From Nemertoderma westbladi (lineage: Eukaryota > Xenacoelomorpha > Nemertodermatida > Nemertodermatidae), in assembly GCA_032718475.1 (NCBI GenBank), contig JAUCBJ010008551.1:1-64000 (forward strand): a stretch of DNA of 64,000 nucleotides, read 5' to 3'. Position 1 is the first letter of the stretch, and every line of letters begins with the position of its first letter. This document shows positions 20,933 to 31,151 of this stretch, one piece after another. The notes beneath the pieces are model-generated. The model saw only the letters and a program-made list of their open reading frames with translations, ran no database searches and was not told the DNA's origin. The position numbers and the translations under genes were made by a program.

Positions 20933-21799
20933 TAGACATTGTGGTGAACCTTACGCAACACGCATTTATCAACGCCCTGCGTCGGTTCGTGGCGAACAAT
21001 GGAACATGTCGTCATATGTACTCCGATAACGGTACAAGAGTTTGTGAGAGGAGAAAGAGAACTTAGAGAGGCAATTGAAGGATGGTTCACCGAAGACACC
21101 GCATCCCAAGTCTGGAGGGAACACTATATCCAGTGGCACTTCCAAACACCCTTAGCACCCCATATGAGCGGAGTGTGGGAGAAGCTCATCGACTTGGTAA
21201 AACGATCCATGCGCGTCGCATTAGGAGACACCCGGGTAACCCACGACACCCTCCGCACGACATTCTGCGAGATCACGGCTACCCTGAACAACTGGCCCAT
21301 CGTACCTATCCGCGATGACCCCACAGACCTGGAGCCTCTCACTCCTAACCATCTACTCGGAAGACCCAAAACCCACATTCTTCCAGAGACGATGTTTCCG
21401 GATCCCAACGATATCGCAAGAAATACCAATTGGAAGAAGGCCCAAGCGTTGGCAGCGCATTGGTGGAGAATCTGGGCACAAGAGTACCTCATAACCTTCC
21501 GGACCAGGAGGAAATGGAACAACACCTATAGGAATGTCGCAATTGGTGACATGGTGCTAGTGAAGGAAGACCTTAAAGACCGCGTCCACTGGCCTTTGGC
21601 GCGAGTCGCGGGGATAACTCCAAGTAAAGACGGACTTGCGAGAACTGTGACAATACGAACGGCAAAGGGCCACTACCAACGCCCTATCCAGAGGCTGTGC
21701 TTTCTTGAAGGCAATGACAGCGGTGACTCTACGAGAGGTGATAAGTTCCCTACTCAGGATCCTGTTGCAGACATTGGTGACAATGCTAAACCCGTTTAA
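20933..21799 (+). pseudogene. BEL/Pao integrase, core and C-terminal part
   Basis: The integrase resumes with V-N-L-T-Q-H-A-F-I-N-A-L-R-R-F-V and M-Y-S-D-N-G-T (second catalytic Asp), has a shift near 21040, then M-S-G-V-W-E-K-L-I (catalytic Glu, about 21170), L-T-P-N-H-L-L-G-R and the C-terminal W-W-R-I-W-x-x-E-Y-L with R-R-K-W-N. V-A-I-G-D-M-V-L-V is the usual chromodomain-like or SH3-like tail of BEL integrases. It ends in TAA at 21797-21799. Together with the part at 19.36-19.90 kb it would make a full integrase, were it not for the insertion. Confidence 0.8.
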
Positions 21800-23056
21800 A
21801 CCCTTCTCATCCTGTTGACAAACTCCTTTAAATGTGATTTACTGACAATGATAATGGACCCCCCTTAAACCAACTGTAACCACGCAATGGTATTTGTGTT
21901 TCCTCGTGTGTTATGTGGAGTCCAGCGTCACCCTGCAGATGTTTCGACTGATGCAGGGTCGTTTATGTATTGTTCACCCTGATTTTGGTCATCGGGACCA
22001 ACTATATTGGATTATTGGAAATGGAAAAGATTTGAAGTGGAATTCATTGTATCCATTGTATTGTATTGTGTTGTCCGTTGCGTGCACAGTTCGGGGTGTA
22101 GGCGGTGTAACTAGTCCAGCTGTAGATCCCGGATTGCCGCGCAATCCGCGCTATCCCGTTATTCTGGTGGGTCCATGGTGCATCCACATGACTTCGTCGA
22201 TAGAGGTTTTATGTTTCTCAGTCGCGTTATTCTGGTGGGACCGATGCGTGGATTTTGGGGCGTAGGCGGTATAACTAGTCCAGCTGTAGATCCCAGAATG
22301 TTGCGTAAACCCATCCCACATGACTTCGTCGGCTGAGCTTTATGTTAATGGGAGTGTTATTCTGGAGGGTCCCTGGTGCATTCCACGTGACTTCACTTCC
22401 AGCATCTTCATTGTCCGTTACGTGTGCAGTTTGGGGCGTAGGCGGTGTAACTAGCCCAGCTGTAGATCCCAAATTGCTGCGTGACACCCCTTCCACAACG
22501 AAAATTTCCCAAAGAAGATGGTTTAATGTAGTTGTAAATGATGAAAAGAAACAGACAACAATACTATAAACTGAATCATGACGTGTATGATGATGAAAAT
22601 GTAATGATGCGCACCCTGGTGCTGCGCTTATAACAAATGATGATAGCCGGGGGATATAACCCCAATGATGAAATGGAAATAAATGAAATGTGAAATAAAT
22701 GTGGAGATAAATGATGAAATGGTGGAACTAAATGATGAAATATGCGTTGAAATAAATTAAATGTACAATGAGTAATGAGTAAAAAGACAAAAAAAAAAAA
22801 TGTATAAAATGTAGAAAGAAAAGAATTGGAAAAAAAAAGAGGACATAAAAAGTCAAAACTGGTTGGATATTAATGTATAGCTATAGTAACTGTAAATGCT
22901 GAATGTATTAGCAATAAGATGGTAGATGCCTATATAGCAATGATATTTAATAAACTGAATTACAAATAAACTGAATTATTCTGCAGTCACTATAGTATCA
23001 GACTTTCTGGATTTATAATTAACTGAGGTAAATTTGCAACGGACATAATCGAAAAT
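21800..23056. repeat. Non-coding region with a three-copy 160-180 bp repeat
   Basis: GGGGTGTAGGCGGTGTAACT with the following AGTCCAGCTGTAGATCCC recurs near 22092, 22256 and 22433, with ATTCTGGTGGGTCC/ATTCTGGAGGGTCC between the copies. 22560-22985 is A-rich with ATGATGAAAT words. No gene seen. Confidence 0.6.
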
Positions 23057-23919
23057 ATGGACCCAAATTGCCAAATTATCGGCGAACTACGTAATACGAT
23101 AGATTTACTGGAATATCCACAACCTGGATCCCCTAACTTTGATACAAAATGGAACGCCCTGATAAATGAGAATGTGCGAGTCGTCAAATTCTCCGGGCGA
23201 GAGGGACCAGATTCCCGGAATCTACGAGACCTCCGGTTGTCCGATGCTAGTACGAGACTGAAAAGAACTCGGAACGCAAAGGCAACCGGAGGGGATGAGT
23301 TGTTGTACTGGGAAACGTTCCGGCAAAGCGCCTACAAATCCCGATGTTTGATATACGATAACGAGGGAAACGCGATGCCCACCTCGAAAGCGATTACGTT
23401 GGCGCGATGTCAAAGTTTTGTCGACGACAAGAGTACGTACCTTGCCTACTGGGGAAACCTAGCGGAGTGTACGGCAACGCTGCGAGAGGAACGTATATCA
23501 GTTATCCAGAATGCGACGACTACCAGGAGAAGTATGTGACGAAGGAATACGGTCGATCCTTGGTCGTCGTCCTCGGTACCCTGGACGGTTTGGTGTTGGT
23601 ATGTCGAATATTTCCGACACCCAGACAGGAGGTGAGGACAGCCGGAGCGATCTGGCTACTACCACCTGAGATCCAAAAGATCCTATTCGACTTCGACATC
23701 ATTAAAATCGGGTCGGATATAAAGGCGGACGTCCGAAATGACTACGCGAATGCTCACTTTGGAAGAGACCGTCGAGAAGATCTCAACGACATTGGTCATT
23801 GTGTCGACACCCAGACACTATTAGCCTGGTTACGATCCGCCGAATTCCTGCGAGGACTCCGAGAGGTGAGACGGACGAAATCCGGTATCGGCTACCTCGC
23901 AGTGCAAACGGCGGCATAG
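23057..23919 (+). pseudogene. Accessory ORF 1 of element A; C-terminal half resembles a DEDD 3'-5' exonuclease
   Basis: Two overlapping frames (23057-23539 and 23407-23919) look like one protein of about 280 residues broken by a shift near 23500. I do not recognise the N-terminal half. The C-terminal half has L-P-P-E-I-Q-K-I-L-F, then I-I-K-I-G-S-D-I-K-A-D-V-R-N, then C-V-D-T-Q-T-L-L-A-W, then G-I-G-Y-L-A-V-Q. In WRN/RNase D-type exonucleases a K-(V/I)-G-x-x-I-x-x-D block (Exo II) is followed by a V-D-T-x-x-L-A block, at similar spacing. The first acidic motif (D-x-E) is not evident, so this may be degraded, inactive or only similar by chance. BEL/Pao elements do not normally carry such a domain. 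It lies between pol and the 3' LTR, where some elements carry env. Confidence 0.4.
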
Positions 23920-24084
23920 ATTTTTAAACCCCAGAAATTCCAGGACTATAATAAGATATATGGTGGATACCCTGGATTAGAAATAAAGAGTGAGTGAGAG
24001 AGTCGCTGGAAGGACGTTGAAAGAAAGTGGACGATCCACCACAAGTGGGAGCATCCGGAGCGACGGAACTATATCTACGTCGTT

Positions 24085-25377
24085 ATGGAATCATACACAG
24101 TTGCTAAGTTTATCTGTAAAACTCTCGATAGCCTCATTACGGTGGTTCCTAATTCCCTTATCGACTATGAGTGGAACGAAGTTATTAACCATGCGTTCAA
24201 AGCGGTCGAGAATATTTCACCGGGAGAGACAAAAACGCTCACCGTCATCGCTTCCTGGGACGAGAATGGGCCGTTCGACATCCCTACGATTACCGATCTC
24301 CTCGGTGCGGAGGAACCACTGATTTCTTCGGAGGGGGAGGAATTATGGTTACAGGAAGGTGTTCTACTGTCCACCCCAAAACGACAACTCGATCCGGAAA
24401 TCGCGTACAAACCGGCCACCAAGTGGGTTGCCTTGGCCGAACCTGTGATGGAAGCAGGCGTTTCCACCCCACTTGGCTCCAGTAGCCCCGCGAGGGAGTT
24501 AGTCACTACATTCGCGTTGAATGACTTCGGCTTCATATGTTAGAGGTTATCTCCATATCCGTTCCCGGGTGGCGAAGACTGGTCTTCGGAGATTCCGAGT
24601 ACCAGCACCCAACGGACCCGCTCAGCGACACTGGTTGAAAAGGGTCCCAACGCTGCGCCGACTCCCAAAGATCTCTTCGGAATCCCTCCATCGAAAACCC
24701 CAGCACCTCTTCGCCGACCAGCAATGGCAACTACCCCTTCCGTTCAACAGGATCCTATGCGACTTACTCAATGGTACGCCGAGCAGACCGAATGGATCCA
24801 CCGCCAGAAACGGTCATCCGAAATGAGACCGGCAGGACATAAAGAAGGTTATAGAAACAAGAACATACTACGCCAAAGCACAGCTTTTCGCGGGCTACCG
24901 GCCACAGCGAATATTCCAAAAAGCGACCGATGACTCGAGTTTTACGTCGGTGTCCCGATTCCGATATTCTTCGGCTGGGAGATGCAGTTAGAGATATGCG
25001 GAGACTGCGGTTCGGAGCAGTGCCCACACAGTAGAAGAAATCGAGTAACCGATTCGTGCCTCCAGCTCCTCGGGATACTGTATTGTCCCTACTGCGCGAC
25101 ATCGTGACATGATGTTTCAGTTTGTCCAACCCTCTATAACCTCTGCACAACATGCGGTTTCCGTGGACATTCCGCTAGCCCCCGCTGCAATATAAAGTGT
25201 CCCACGAAGGATGTAACCGCTATGGGGAATATGGTTATGTTCGAAACCTACGCAAACAACCACGTAAAGACCAAAGTACGGAGAAACGCTCGGAATATCG
25301 CGCAAGAGATGGCGTGCGGGTATTTTTTGTTCCCGGAGCGCCTCCATACCATACGCCATTGGATTTATTTTAAATGA
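24085..25377 (+). pseudogene. Accessory ORF 2 of element A; unknown protein with a Cys-rich C-terminal part
   Basis: From ATG 24085 a single frame runs about 430 codons with only three in-frame stops: TAG at 24541, TGA at 24931 and TGA at 25105. It ends with TGA at 25375. This length with so few stops suggests one decayed gene. The N-terminal 150 residues are acidic and unrecognised, and a Pro/Ser/Thr-rich linker follows. After 24934 come C-G-D-C-G-S-E-Q-C-P-H and Y-C-P-Y-C, then C-T-T-C-G-F-R-G-H with a later C. These are possible zinc-binding clusters, the last close to a CCHC knuckle. It has no signal peptide or membrane segment, so it is not a typical envelope protein. A nucleic-acid binding role is only an inference. 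Confidence 0.4.
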
Positions 25378-25614
25378 ATATTCCGATATCACTACTGGGT
25401 GCGGGAACATGGGTTTTGGGCACATTCAATGGACTGGGGGCGATTTATGGGCGAATATTGGGGCGACTTACGAGGTACGGGACTCATTTCATGTATTTAA
25501 GAGCCAGGGGTGGGAGGAAAAGTTAAGCAGTATTCAGGTTTCCCTGATTACTATTAGGCCTAGCCAACTTCCTGCTGCCTGTAGAGGTGGATTTGGTAAC
25601 TCGCTAGGTCTAAA
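25378..25614. other. Non-coding stretch before the 3' LTR
   Basis: A purine-rich run GGGGTGGGAGGAAAAG lies at about 25507-25522, about 95 bp before the LTR. This is too far for a normal polypurine tract, and I see no better one. Confidence 0.3.
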
Positions 25615-26698
25615 GGACAAGGACTGCCCTTAGCGGTCCCTGGCCAACAGCAGTTATTACGAGCCTGAAAAGGACATCGGAAAGTCTGCTGCTTGTGTCA
25701 GGGCTTTGCGACGGGAACTGACGACAGACCCCTAGCCAAGCCGTACTGGTTCCTGACCAATCCCTTCGGGGTTCGGAAAGGGTGGGATGGACACGTGAAC
25801 AGATCGACTGACTAACGGAGGAAGGGTTTGACGAGGACTGCATTCCTGAAGTGGGTTCCACGACTGGCGTTAGTACGAGCCTGAATAAGGACTCGGAAAA
25901 CCACCAACCGTTGGGGCTCACGATGGGCTGACAGACCCCTTGCCAAGCCGTACTGGTTCCTGACTGATCCCTTCGGGGTTTGGGAAGGTTGGGACGGACA
26001 CGCAACGGGGTCGAAAGACAAAGGACTGGACTCTACTGGCCTACCGACTGTTCGGAGCAGCTTCTCGGCTGCCTAAGCGACTACGAGCCTGAATAAGGAC
26101 TCGGAAAGCCTAGGTGGTTGGGTCCCTGCAATGAACCGACGGACCCCTAGCCAAGCCGTACTGGTTCCTGATGACTGATCCTTTTGGGGTTCGGGAAGGG
26201 TGGGACGGACACGCAAACGGGTCCACCGACATGACAGACCCCTAGCCAAGCCGTACTGGTTTCTGATAACCGATCCCTTCGGGGTTTGGGAAGGGTGGGA
26301 CGGACACGCAACAGGGTCGTCCGACACCGACACCACGGTACCGAGACTAGGACCGGGGGGAAATTGGGGAACATTAGTTAGGCTAAAATCTGAGCGTACA
26401 GTGGGTAATTAAATAATGTACTGTAGGGATTTATATTGTCGTGTTATATTATTGTGAATATTTGGTGTATATTGGTTTGGGGAAGCCCAACTTATTCTCA
26501 ATCAAGGTTCAACTGTAGGGAAGTTACATTAAAGAGTATATCCAACCAATGAAACTTTTCCTCAACCGCAATCTTGCATTTCAGAACGTATTCCTTCTCC
26601 ACTACCAATATCCGGTGACTGGCCGGGATTCCGTGGTCTGAAAAGTTCCGCCTCCAGCATCGGCGATTTCCCCCATGGTGTCGGGAATAACGGCAACA
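25615..26698 (+). repeat. 3' LTR of BEL/Pao element A
   Basis: Matches 13218-14300 along its whole length with scattered substitutions and small indels. It has the same repeated CCAAGCCGTACTGGTTCCTGA units and the same AACGGCAACA end. The first base reads G where the 5' copy has T. Confidence 0.85.
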
Positions 26699-26836
26699 TC
26701 TTCAATTATCCTTATAAGTGCCAAAATGGGCTCCATGGTCCCACGACCTTTACGGAATCCATTGTGATTTCCACGGAGCAGTCTCTCAATGGGATCCCTG
26801 ATGCGATTTAATATAATTCGGATAGTAGATAGAATA
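26699..26836 (-). pseudogene. LINE reverse transcriptase fragment (finger region)
   Basis: The minus strand reads R-I-I-L-N-R-I-R, then N-H-N-G-F-R-K-G-R-G-T and I-L-A-L-I-R-I-I-E, the conserved finger segment of LINE RT. It abuts the 3' LTR. Together with 12.63-13.22 kb it suggests that element A landed in a minus-strand LINE, with the palm region between the two fragments missing. Confidence 0.65.
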
Positions 26837-26936
26837 GAATGAAATCAAAGATACTAGGTTAATAACTGACCTGACAGTCTAATTTCTGTTAAACAATATA
26901 TAAATCAAAGGAAAAGTAATAAATTGTCAACTTGTC

Positions 26937-27494
26937 ATCATGTCAACTTATCAGCGTTCTGGTGAATTACTCGTAACGCTACAAATGACTACTTTGCAGC
27001 GTTGCGGCCTATAGGACAGAACGCTGCAAAGTAATCAATGACATGGAAACAACTTCAATTAACGCATTCCAGAATTTATTATTTCCATTTATGTTAATGA
27101 TTGCTGCTTTATTATCCAGTTTGCAGTAACGGGACTAGCTACTGTATGTAAATAATTGTTTAACGTGTACTGTAATCCATTATGGCAAATGTCCAATAGA
27201 AGACACTAAAAAAACCAAAGAAAATGGCGACAGTGTTCAGTAAAACTGAACGGACACAGACAGTGAATAAGTTTGCTTCAGTCGACTAAAGTCAAGATGG
27301 ATTAATGATTTATCACATCCAAGCAGGAGATAACTTCCAATAAACTTTAAGTAGATTTAAATTTATAATTAATACTGTGTCTGTTAAAAAATTTTACTTA
27401 TATTCGATATAGTGTAGTACATGATTAAAATGTATAAATAAGCATCCATAAAATCCTTTATTCACATACCGAACGCTGATAAGTTGACATAATG
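26937..27494. mobile_element. Small inverted-repeat element (MITE)
   Basis: GTCAACTTATCAGCGTTC at 26942-26959 pairs perfectly with 27472-27489, with partial pairing beyond. Inside, TACTTTGCAGCGTT (26990-27003) pairs with 27020-27033. No transposase. The GCAGCGTT core recurs in a second small foldback at about 27527-27630 (GTAACTTTTCAGCGTTA against TAACGCTGCAAATTGTTAC). Confidence 0.6.
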
Positions 27495-27630
27495 TAACAA
27501 AATTACATACATCATTGCTTGCAAAGGTAACTTTTCAGCGTTAAAGACCCTTGTTTGTTTATGTAAACCTCCCACGCTGCGATCGCTCGGTACATAAATA
27601 AACTCGGGTTATAACGCTGCAAATTGTTAC

Positions 27631-27926
27631 TTTGCACACAATACTTTAAATAGTTATTATTTATTTGTGGGGAATTATTTGTAGTTACAGTATGCACTCA
27701 AACTTTCTGGAACAACCTAATAATGACACGGTGACATACTGGATATACTGGAAATACATAGTAAATGTATGGCGTAGGGACATACTGAGAAATAATGTCG
27801 CACTGCGATATAAAGCTGGAAAATATGTCGCTCTGGCGATTTGGTAGTGCGAAATTAATTCCAAACAAATAAATAAAAATTAATATTCTATACACCATGT
27901 CCTAGAATATAGTGTCGTTATTCAGG
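27631..27926. other. AT-rich spacer
   Basis: Nothing supported. Small open frames here have no recognisable content. Confidence 0.3.
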
Positions 27927-28349
27927 TACCCTCCACCCCCCCCCCCCCCCCCCCCCCTCAAATTTAAATTTTTCTACAAATCTTAATGAGATTGCATGAA
28001 ATTTTAAACGTAGATAGTTTCACCTCCCTCCTCCTCCATGGTGAGCTATAATTTTCACTTTTGATTTCATTCTTTAGCTACAAGCGTTTGAAAAAGGTGT
28101 CTCCGTCGATAATGCTCAAGTTACCCTGCAGTTATTATTCAATCTTATAGTAATTTATAGGTACAGTAAGAATGCTGGCCATGCAAAGATTCCAAATATG
28201 TATCACAATCTGAATTTCGTCGTAAAATAGCTGAGAAATGAGCCTCAAATTTTGCATGGTTTTGCGCCTGTGCAAGGCTATTTCATTCTACTTAGCAAAT
28301 AAACCATATTCTGGAACACTTTGCTTATGTATGAATAGCTATACAATAG

Positions 28350-29400
28350 TAGGACTATGGCCTATGGTGACAAAGAACCATTTGAAGTATTATGGGGAGT
28401 CCTCCAAGGAGACACAATTGCGCCTTTCATGTTCATAATTGTGGTTGACTATGTTCTACGCATGTCCTTAGATCATCATAATGATGTTGGGGTGATGGTA
28501 ACTCCCCCTACTGGCTCCAGAAGTCGAGAAAATCCTGCCAAGTACCTAACTGATCTAGAATTTGCTGATGACTTAGGAGTACACTTAGAATCACTAGAGG
28601 GAGCCCAACGGCTCCTCAGCTCATTAGAACAGGTTGCTTCTAGTGTCGTATTTTTATTAACTCCAGAAAGACCAAAATTATGACAGTTAACTTTGAAAGT
28701 CTTAAGCAAGTCTCTGATTGGATGAGCATAAGCTCAAAGGATGTTATGTTTGAGCATGTGGACGACTTCTGTTACCTGGGATCATGGATCCGGAAGTCAG
28801 GTGAGGACTTTCGAAAACGTAAGGGAAAGGCATGGGCAGCCTTGAATAGGCTTTCCAGGATTTGGAAGTCACAGAGAATTAATCGGAAACTTAAGGTCCA
28901 ATTGTTTAGAGCAGCAGTAGTTCCAGTACTCCTCCATGGGAGTCAATGCTGGGCTCTAACTGCTGAGGACACCAAATCTCTGGATGGCATATTCACAAGA
29001 ATGCTACGCCGTGTTCATTGTGTCAAGTACAATGCACACATCTCCAACCAGACACTATATAACATTGGAGTTGTCTCATTGGTTCCCCCAAGCTTGACAT
29101 TAGAACAAAATCTCCTCCGCTTTGCAGGACATTGCTTTCGCAGTGAGGACCAGCCAGTGCATAATCTTGTACTTTGGCAGCCTCATGGAGTGAATAAGAA
29201 TGGTGGACAGTCCATAAATCTCTTGAGACGCATCTTAAAGGAAACTGGCCTTGAATATGCGGATGATCTAGCAAATGTCATGGGTGATAGCGAGTTGTGG
29301 CGGCGCAATTTTGTCGACAAGGCGGCACAGCATTCTTAAAAAAGCAGCTGCAATGCACCAAGCCGATCCTAGTAGCAGTAGTAGTAGTAGTAGTATTAAC
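28350..29400 (+). pseudogene. LINE reverse transcriptase, palm to C terminus, with AGT tail
   Basis: The reading starts in the RT palm: G-V-L-Q-G-D-T-I-A-P-F (near residue 15) and D-L-E-F-A-D-D-L-G, the FADD catalytic box. A frameshift near 28680 leads to D-D-F-C-Y-L-G-S-W-I-R-K, K-G-K-A-W-A-A-L-N-R-L-S, F-R-A-A-V-V-P-V-L-L-H and L-R-F-A-G-H-C-F-R, ending in TAA at 29337-29339. The 3' UTR holds GCAGCTGCAATGCACCAAG and ends in an (AGT)n tail near 29370-29397. It is the same family as the minus-strand copy at 12.6 kb and is 5' truncated. A triplet tail and this C terminus suggest an RTE-like clade; I am not sure of the clade. Confidence 0.75.
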
Positions 29401-29450
29401 ATCGAGGTTGAACTGCGATTCGCTAGAATTCAGTCAGTCAGTGTTGGCAA

Positions 29451-30128
29451 ATGAGCGGTGTAAGATTTCTATCCGTTTTCCGAGAAGTTAAAAATTCTGA
29501 ACGAATTCTCGTAATGATGTCTCTTCTCGAAGCCGATATTCGCTTTTGGGATGATAAGTCACTCTTTCCTGAACCTCACGATGTATCCAGTCTGGATTCC
29601 ATTCTCCAAGACCAGAATGATGCAAGTTTGTGTGCTGCACTATCGACAGAGTCTATGGAGGTTGTGGAGCACATTGCTGGGTTCATTATAAAGAAGCTCC
29701 GGGATTTATCCTAATCCAATGATACATGCCACAAATGTCAAGTATTCTCTACCTCTACTATCGCGTCTACCAGCAATGATGGACTAGACACTGGACAGTC
29801 CACAAGCTATCTTGGAGTGCTCAACCGAGGTGGACTTCTAACGCCATCGCCGGCGTTCAGTGAGATTATTTGCGACGGTTTTTGTCGATTGGACTATGCT
29901 GAAGGTATCCTTCAGCAAACGGGTACCCCTATTCGTGCTGCCTCAAAGCACGTTTTGGAGATCTTTGGAATTTGTGCGTCGGAAATGTTTTGCGAACTCC
30001 ACAAGAAGAACATCACTCTAGTTCACTTAAACATTTTCTTCAATAACTCCCAACATGAGATAACTGACCAAAGACGTGTGCAAAGTAACACTGCGCTCAA
30101 GCAACGGCAACGTTCTAGACGTCAGTAA
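29451..30128 (+). pseudogene. P-element/THAP9-like transposase C-terminal part
   Basis: One frame from 29451 to 30128 is interrupted by a single TAA at 29712. It reads V-V-E-H-I-A-G-F-I-I-K-K-L, then C-H-K-C, then L-N-R-G-G-L-L-T-P-S and a C-terminal I-x-L-V-H-L-N-I-F-F-N-N. Transposases of the P/THAP9 group, and some Kolobok-type ones, end with a (Y)-I-A-G-(Y/F)-x-x-x-K-L stretch, a C-x-x-C pair and R-G-G-L-x-x-P-S. The catalytic core is not present. It lies within the inverted-repeat-bounded composite, for which it would be the relic enzyme. Family assignment is from these short motifs and is tentative. Confidence 0.45.
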
Positions 30129-30589
30129 ATATTTGTGCTACAAACATTTTGAGTCCGAGCCAAGGGAGTCTCTATAAACAATCCGAGATATAGGAGTCAA
30201 ACTTTGAGTTCTATAAACAGATATGTTTTTAAATAGATATGTTTTTAAATAGATATGTTTTTTATCATAAACAATCAATAGCAAAAGCCATCCATGTTTA
30301 TATTCAGATATTACAGAAATAAATACTACATTAAGTAAATAATTAAGTACTCCCGGTATTCTGGTGCAGTAGCAAAGTACTGGAAAAACTGGGCTCTTTT
30401 TAAACAGGCCTATGCGCAAGCATGTTAGGCCGTTTATATAGTAGGCAATGGTAGGACTATAGAGTTATTGCATTGTTGCCCAGCTACATATGGGATAAAC
30501 AAATCGTTCTAGAATGTGATGAATTAATTACATAGAATAAAATAGTCTTAGCAGGTGTAAAACCATGCGACTTTAGAATGCCCATATCT
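30129..30589. other. AT-rich spacer inside the composite
   Basis: Contains a three-copy tandem repeat of about 18 bp (ATATGTTTTTAAATAG) near 30220-30260. No gene seen. Confidence 0.4.
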
Positions 30590-31067
30590 CAGACATTTTA
30601 CGACGAAATTCAGATTGTGATACATATTTGGAATCCTTGCATGGCCAGCTTTCCGTCAATATCAACAAATCGCTATGCAGTTGACGAATATCTGTGGTGT
30701 AACAGATGCAACACCGACGGAGACACCTTTTTCAAACGCTTGTAGCTAAAGAATGAAACCAAAAATAAAAATTTTGGCTCACCCAGCAAGGAGGAGGGAG
30801 GTGAAACTATCTCTGTTTCAAATTTCATGCAATCTCATTAAGATTTGTAGAAAAATGGGGGGGGGGGGGGGGGGGGGGGGGTGAAGTCCATGTTCTAACA
30901 TGTTAAAAAATTGGTAATTAAGGGCAATAACGATTTGTAGATTTTAAAAATGGTGTCCATAGTACATAATTTCTAGAAGACTAGCTGTTGCATGCTTTTG
31001 GATTTTGATAATATTTATTAAATATAGCAAAATAATTATCATTACTGTGACTTTGCCAAGATTCAAG

Positions 31068-31151
31068 ATGTTTGTTTATAGGTTATTCCTACTGGCGATA
31101 TTTATCTTCATGGATATAGACGGCACATCAGGGAGAAGGGAGGTGAAAGAT
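31068..31151 (+). CDS. Candidate first coding exon with signal peptide
   Basis: ATG at 31068 opens 28 codons: a short start with one Arg, a hydrophobic core (L-F-L-L-A-I-F-I-F-M), then D-I-D-G-T-S-G-R-R-E-V-K-D. The frame stops exactly at GAT|GTAAGT, a consensus splice donor (31152-31157). This is the layout of a first exon of a secreted protein, with signal cleavage likely around T-S-G. No second exon could be identified, and an 84-bp exon can arise by chance. Downstream is (TA)n and spacer. Unrecognised protein. Confidence 0.3.

Larger units (their letters stand above)
13218..26698 (+). mobile_element. BEL/Pao-type LTR retrotransposon, full length but decayed (element A)
   Basis: Two near-identical LTRs (13218-14300 and 25615-26698, 1083 and 1084 bp) bracket gag, zinc knuckles, protease, RT, RNase H and integrase in the BEL/Pao order. 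There are also two extra reading frames between pol and the 3' LTR. Several in-frame stops and frameshifts kill it. The flanks are both LINE RT sequence on the minus strand (12.6-13.2 kb and 26.70-26.83 kb). The flanking pentamers TCACC and TCTTC do not match, so no clean target duplication remains. Confidence 0.8.
27927..30890. mobile_element. Composite bounded by ~300-bp inverted repeats, with P/THAP9-like transposase remnant
   Basis: The left arm 27936-28236 and right arm 30590-30881 are inverted copies. Both begin at a long C/G tract (22 C at 27936-27957; 25 G at 30857-30881). They share TTTTTCTACAAATCTTAATG, TAGTTTCACCTCCCTCCTCC, TTTAGCTACAAGCGTTTGAA and GATTGTGATACATATTTGGA (or its complement). 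Between the arms lie a LINE fragment and a transposase-like tail. The simplest reading is a DNA transposon with a LINE inserted in it. No target duplication was found. Confidence 0.55.

Noticed and set aside
20900-20940. Helitron 3' end for the insertion carrying the calpain exon
   Set aside because: It ends CTAG, which fits CTRR, but the next base is not T and no GC-rich hairpin lies just upstream. Kept only as a possibility.
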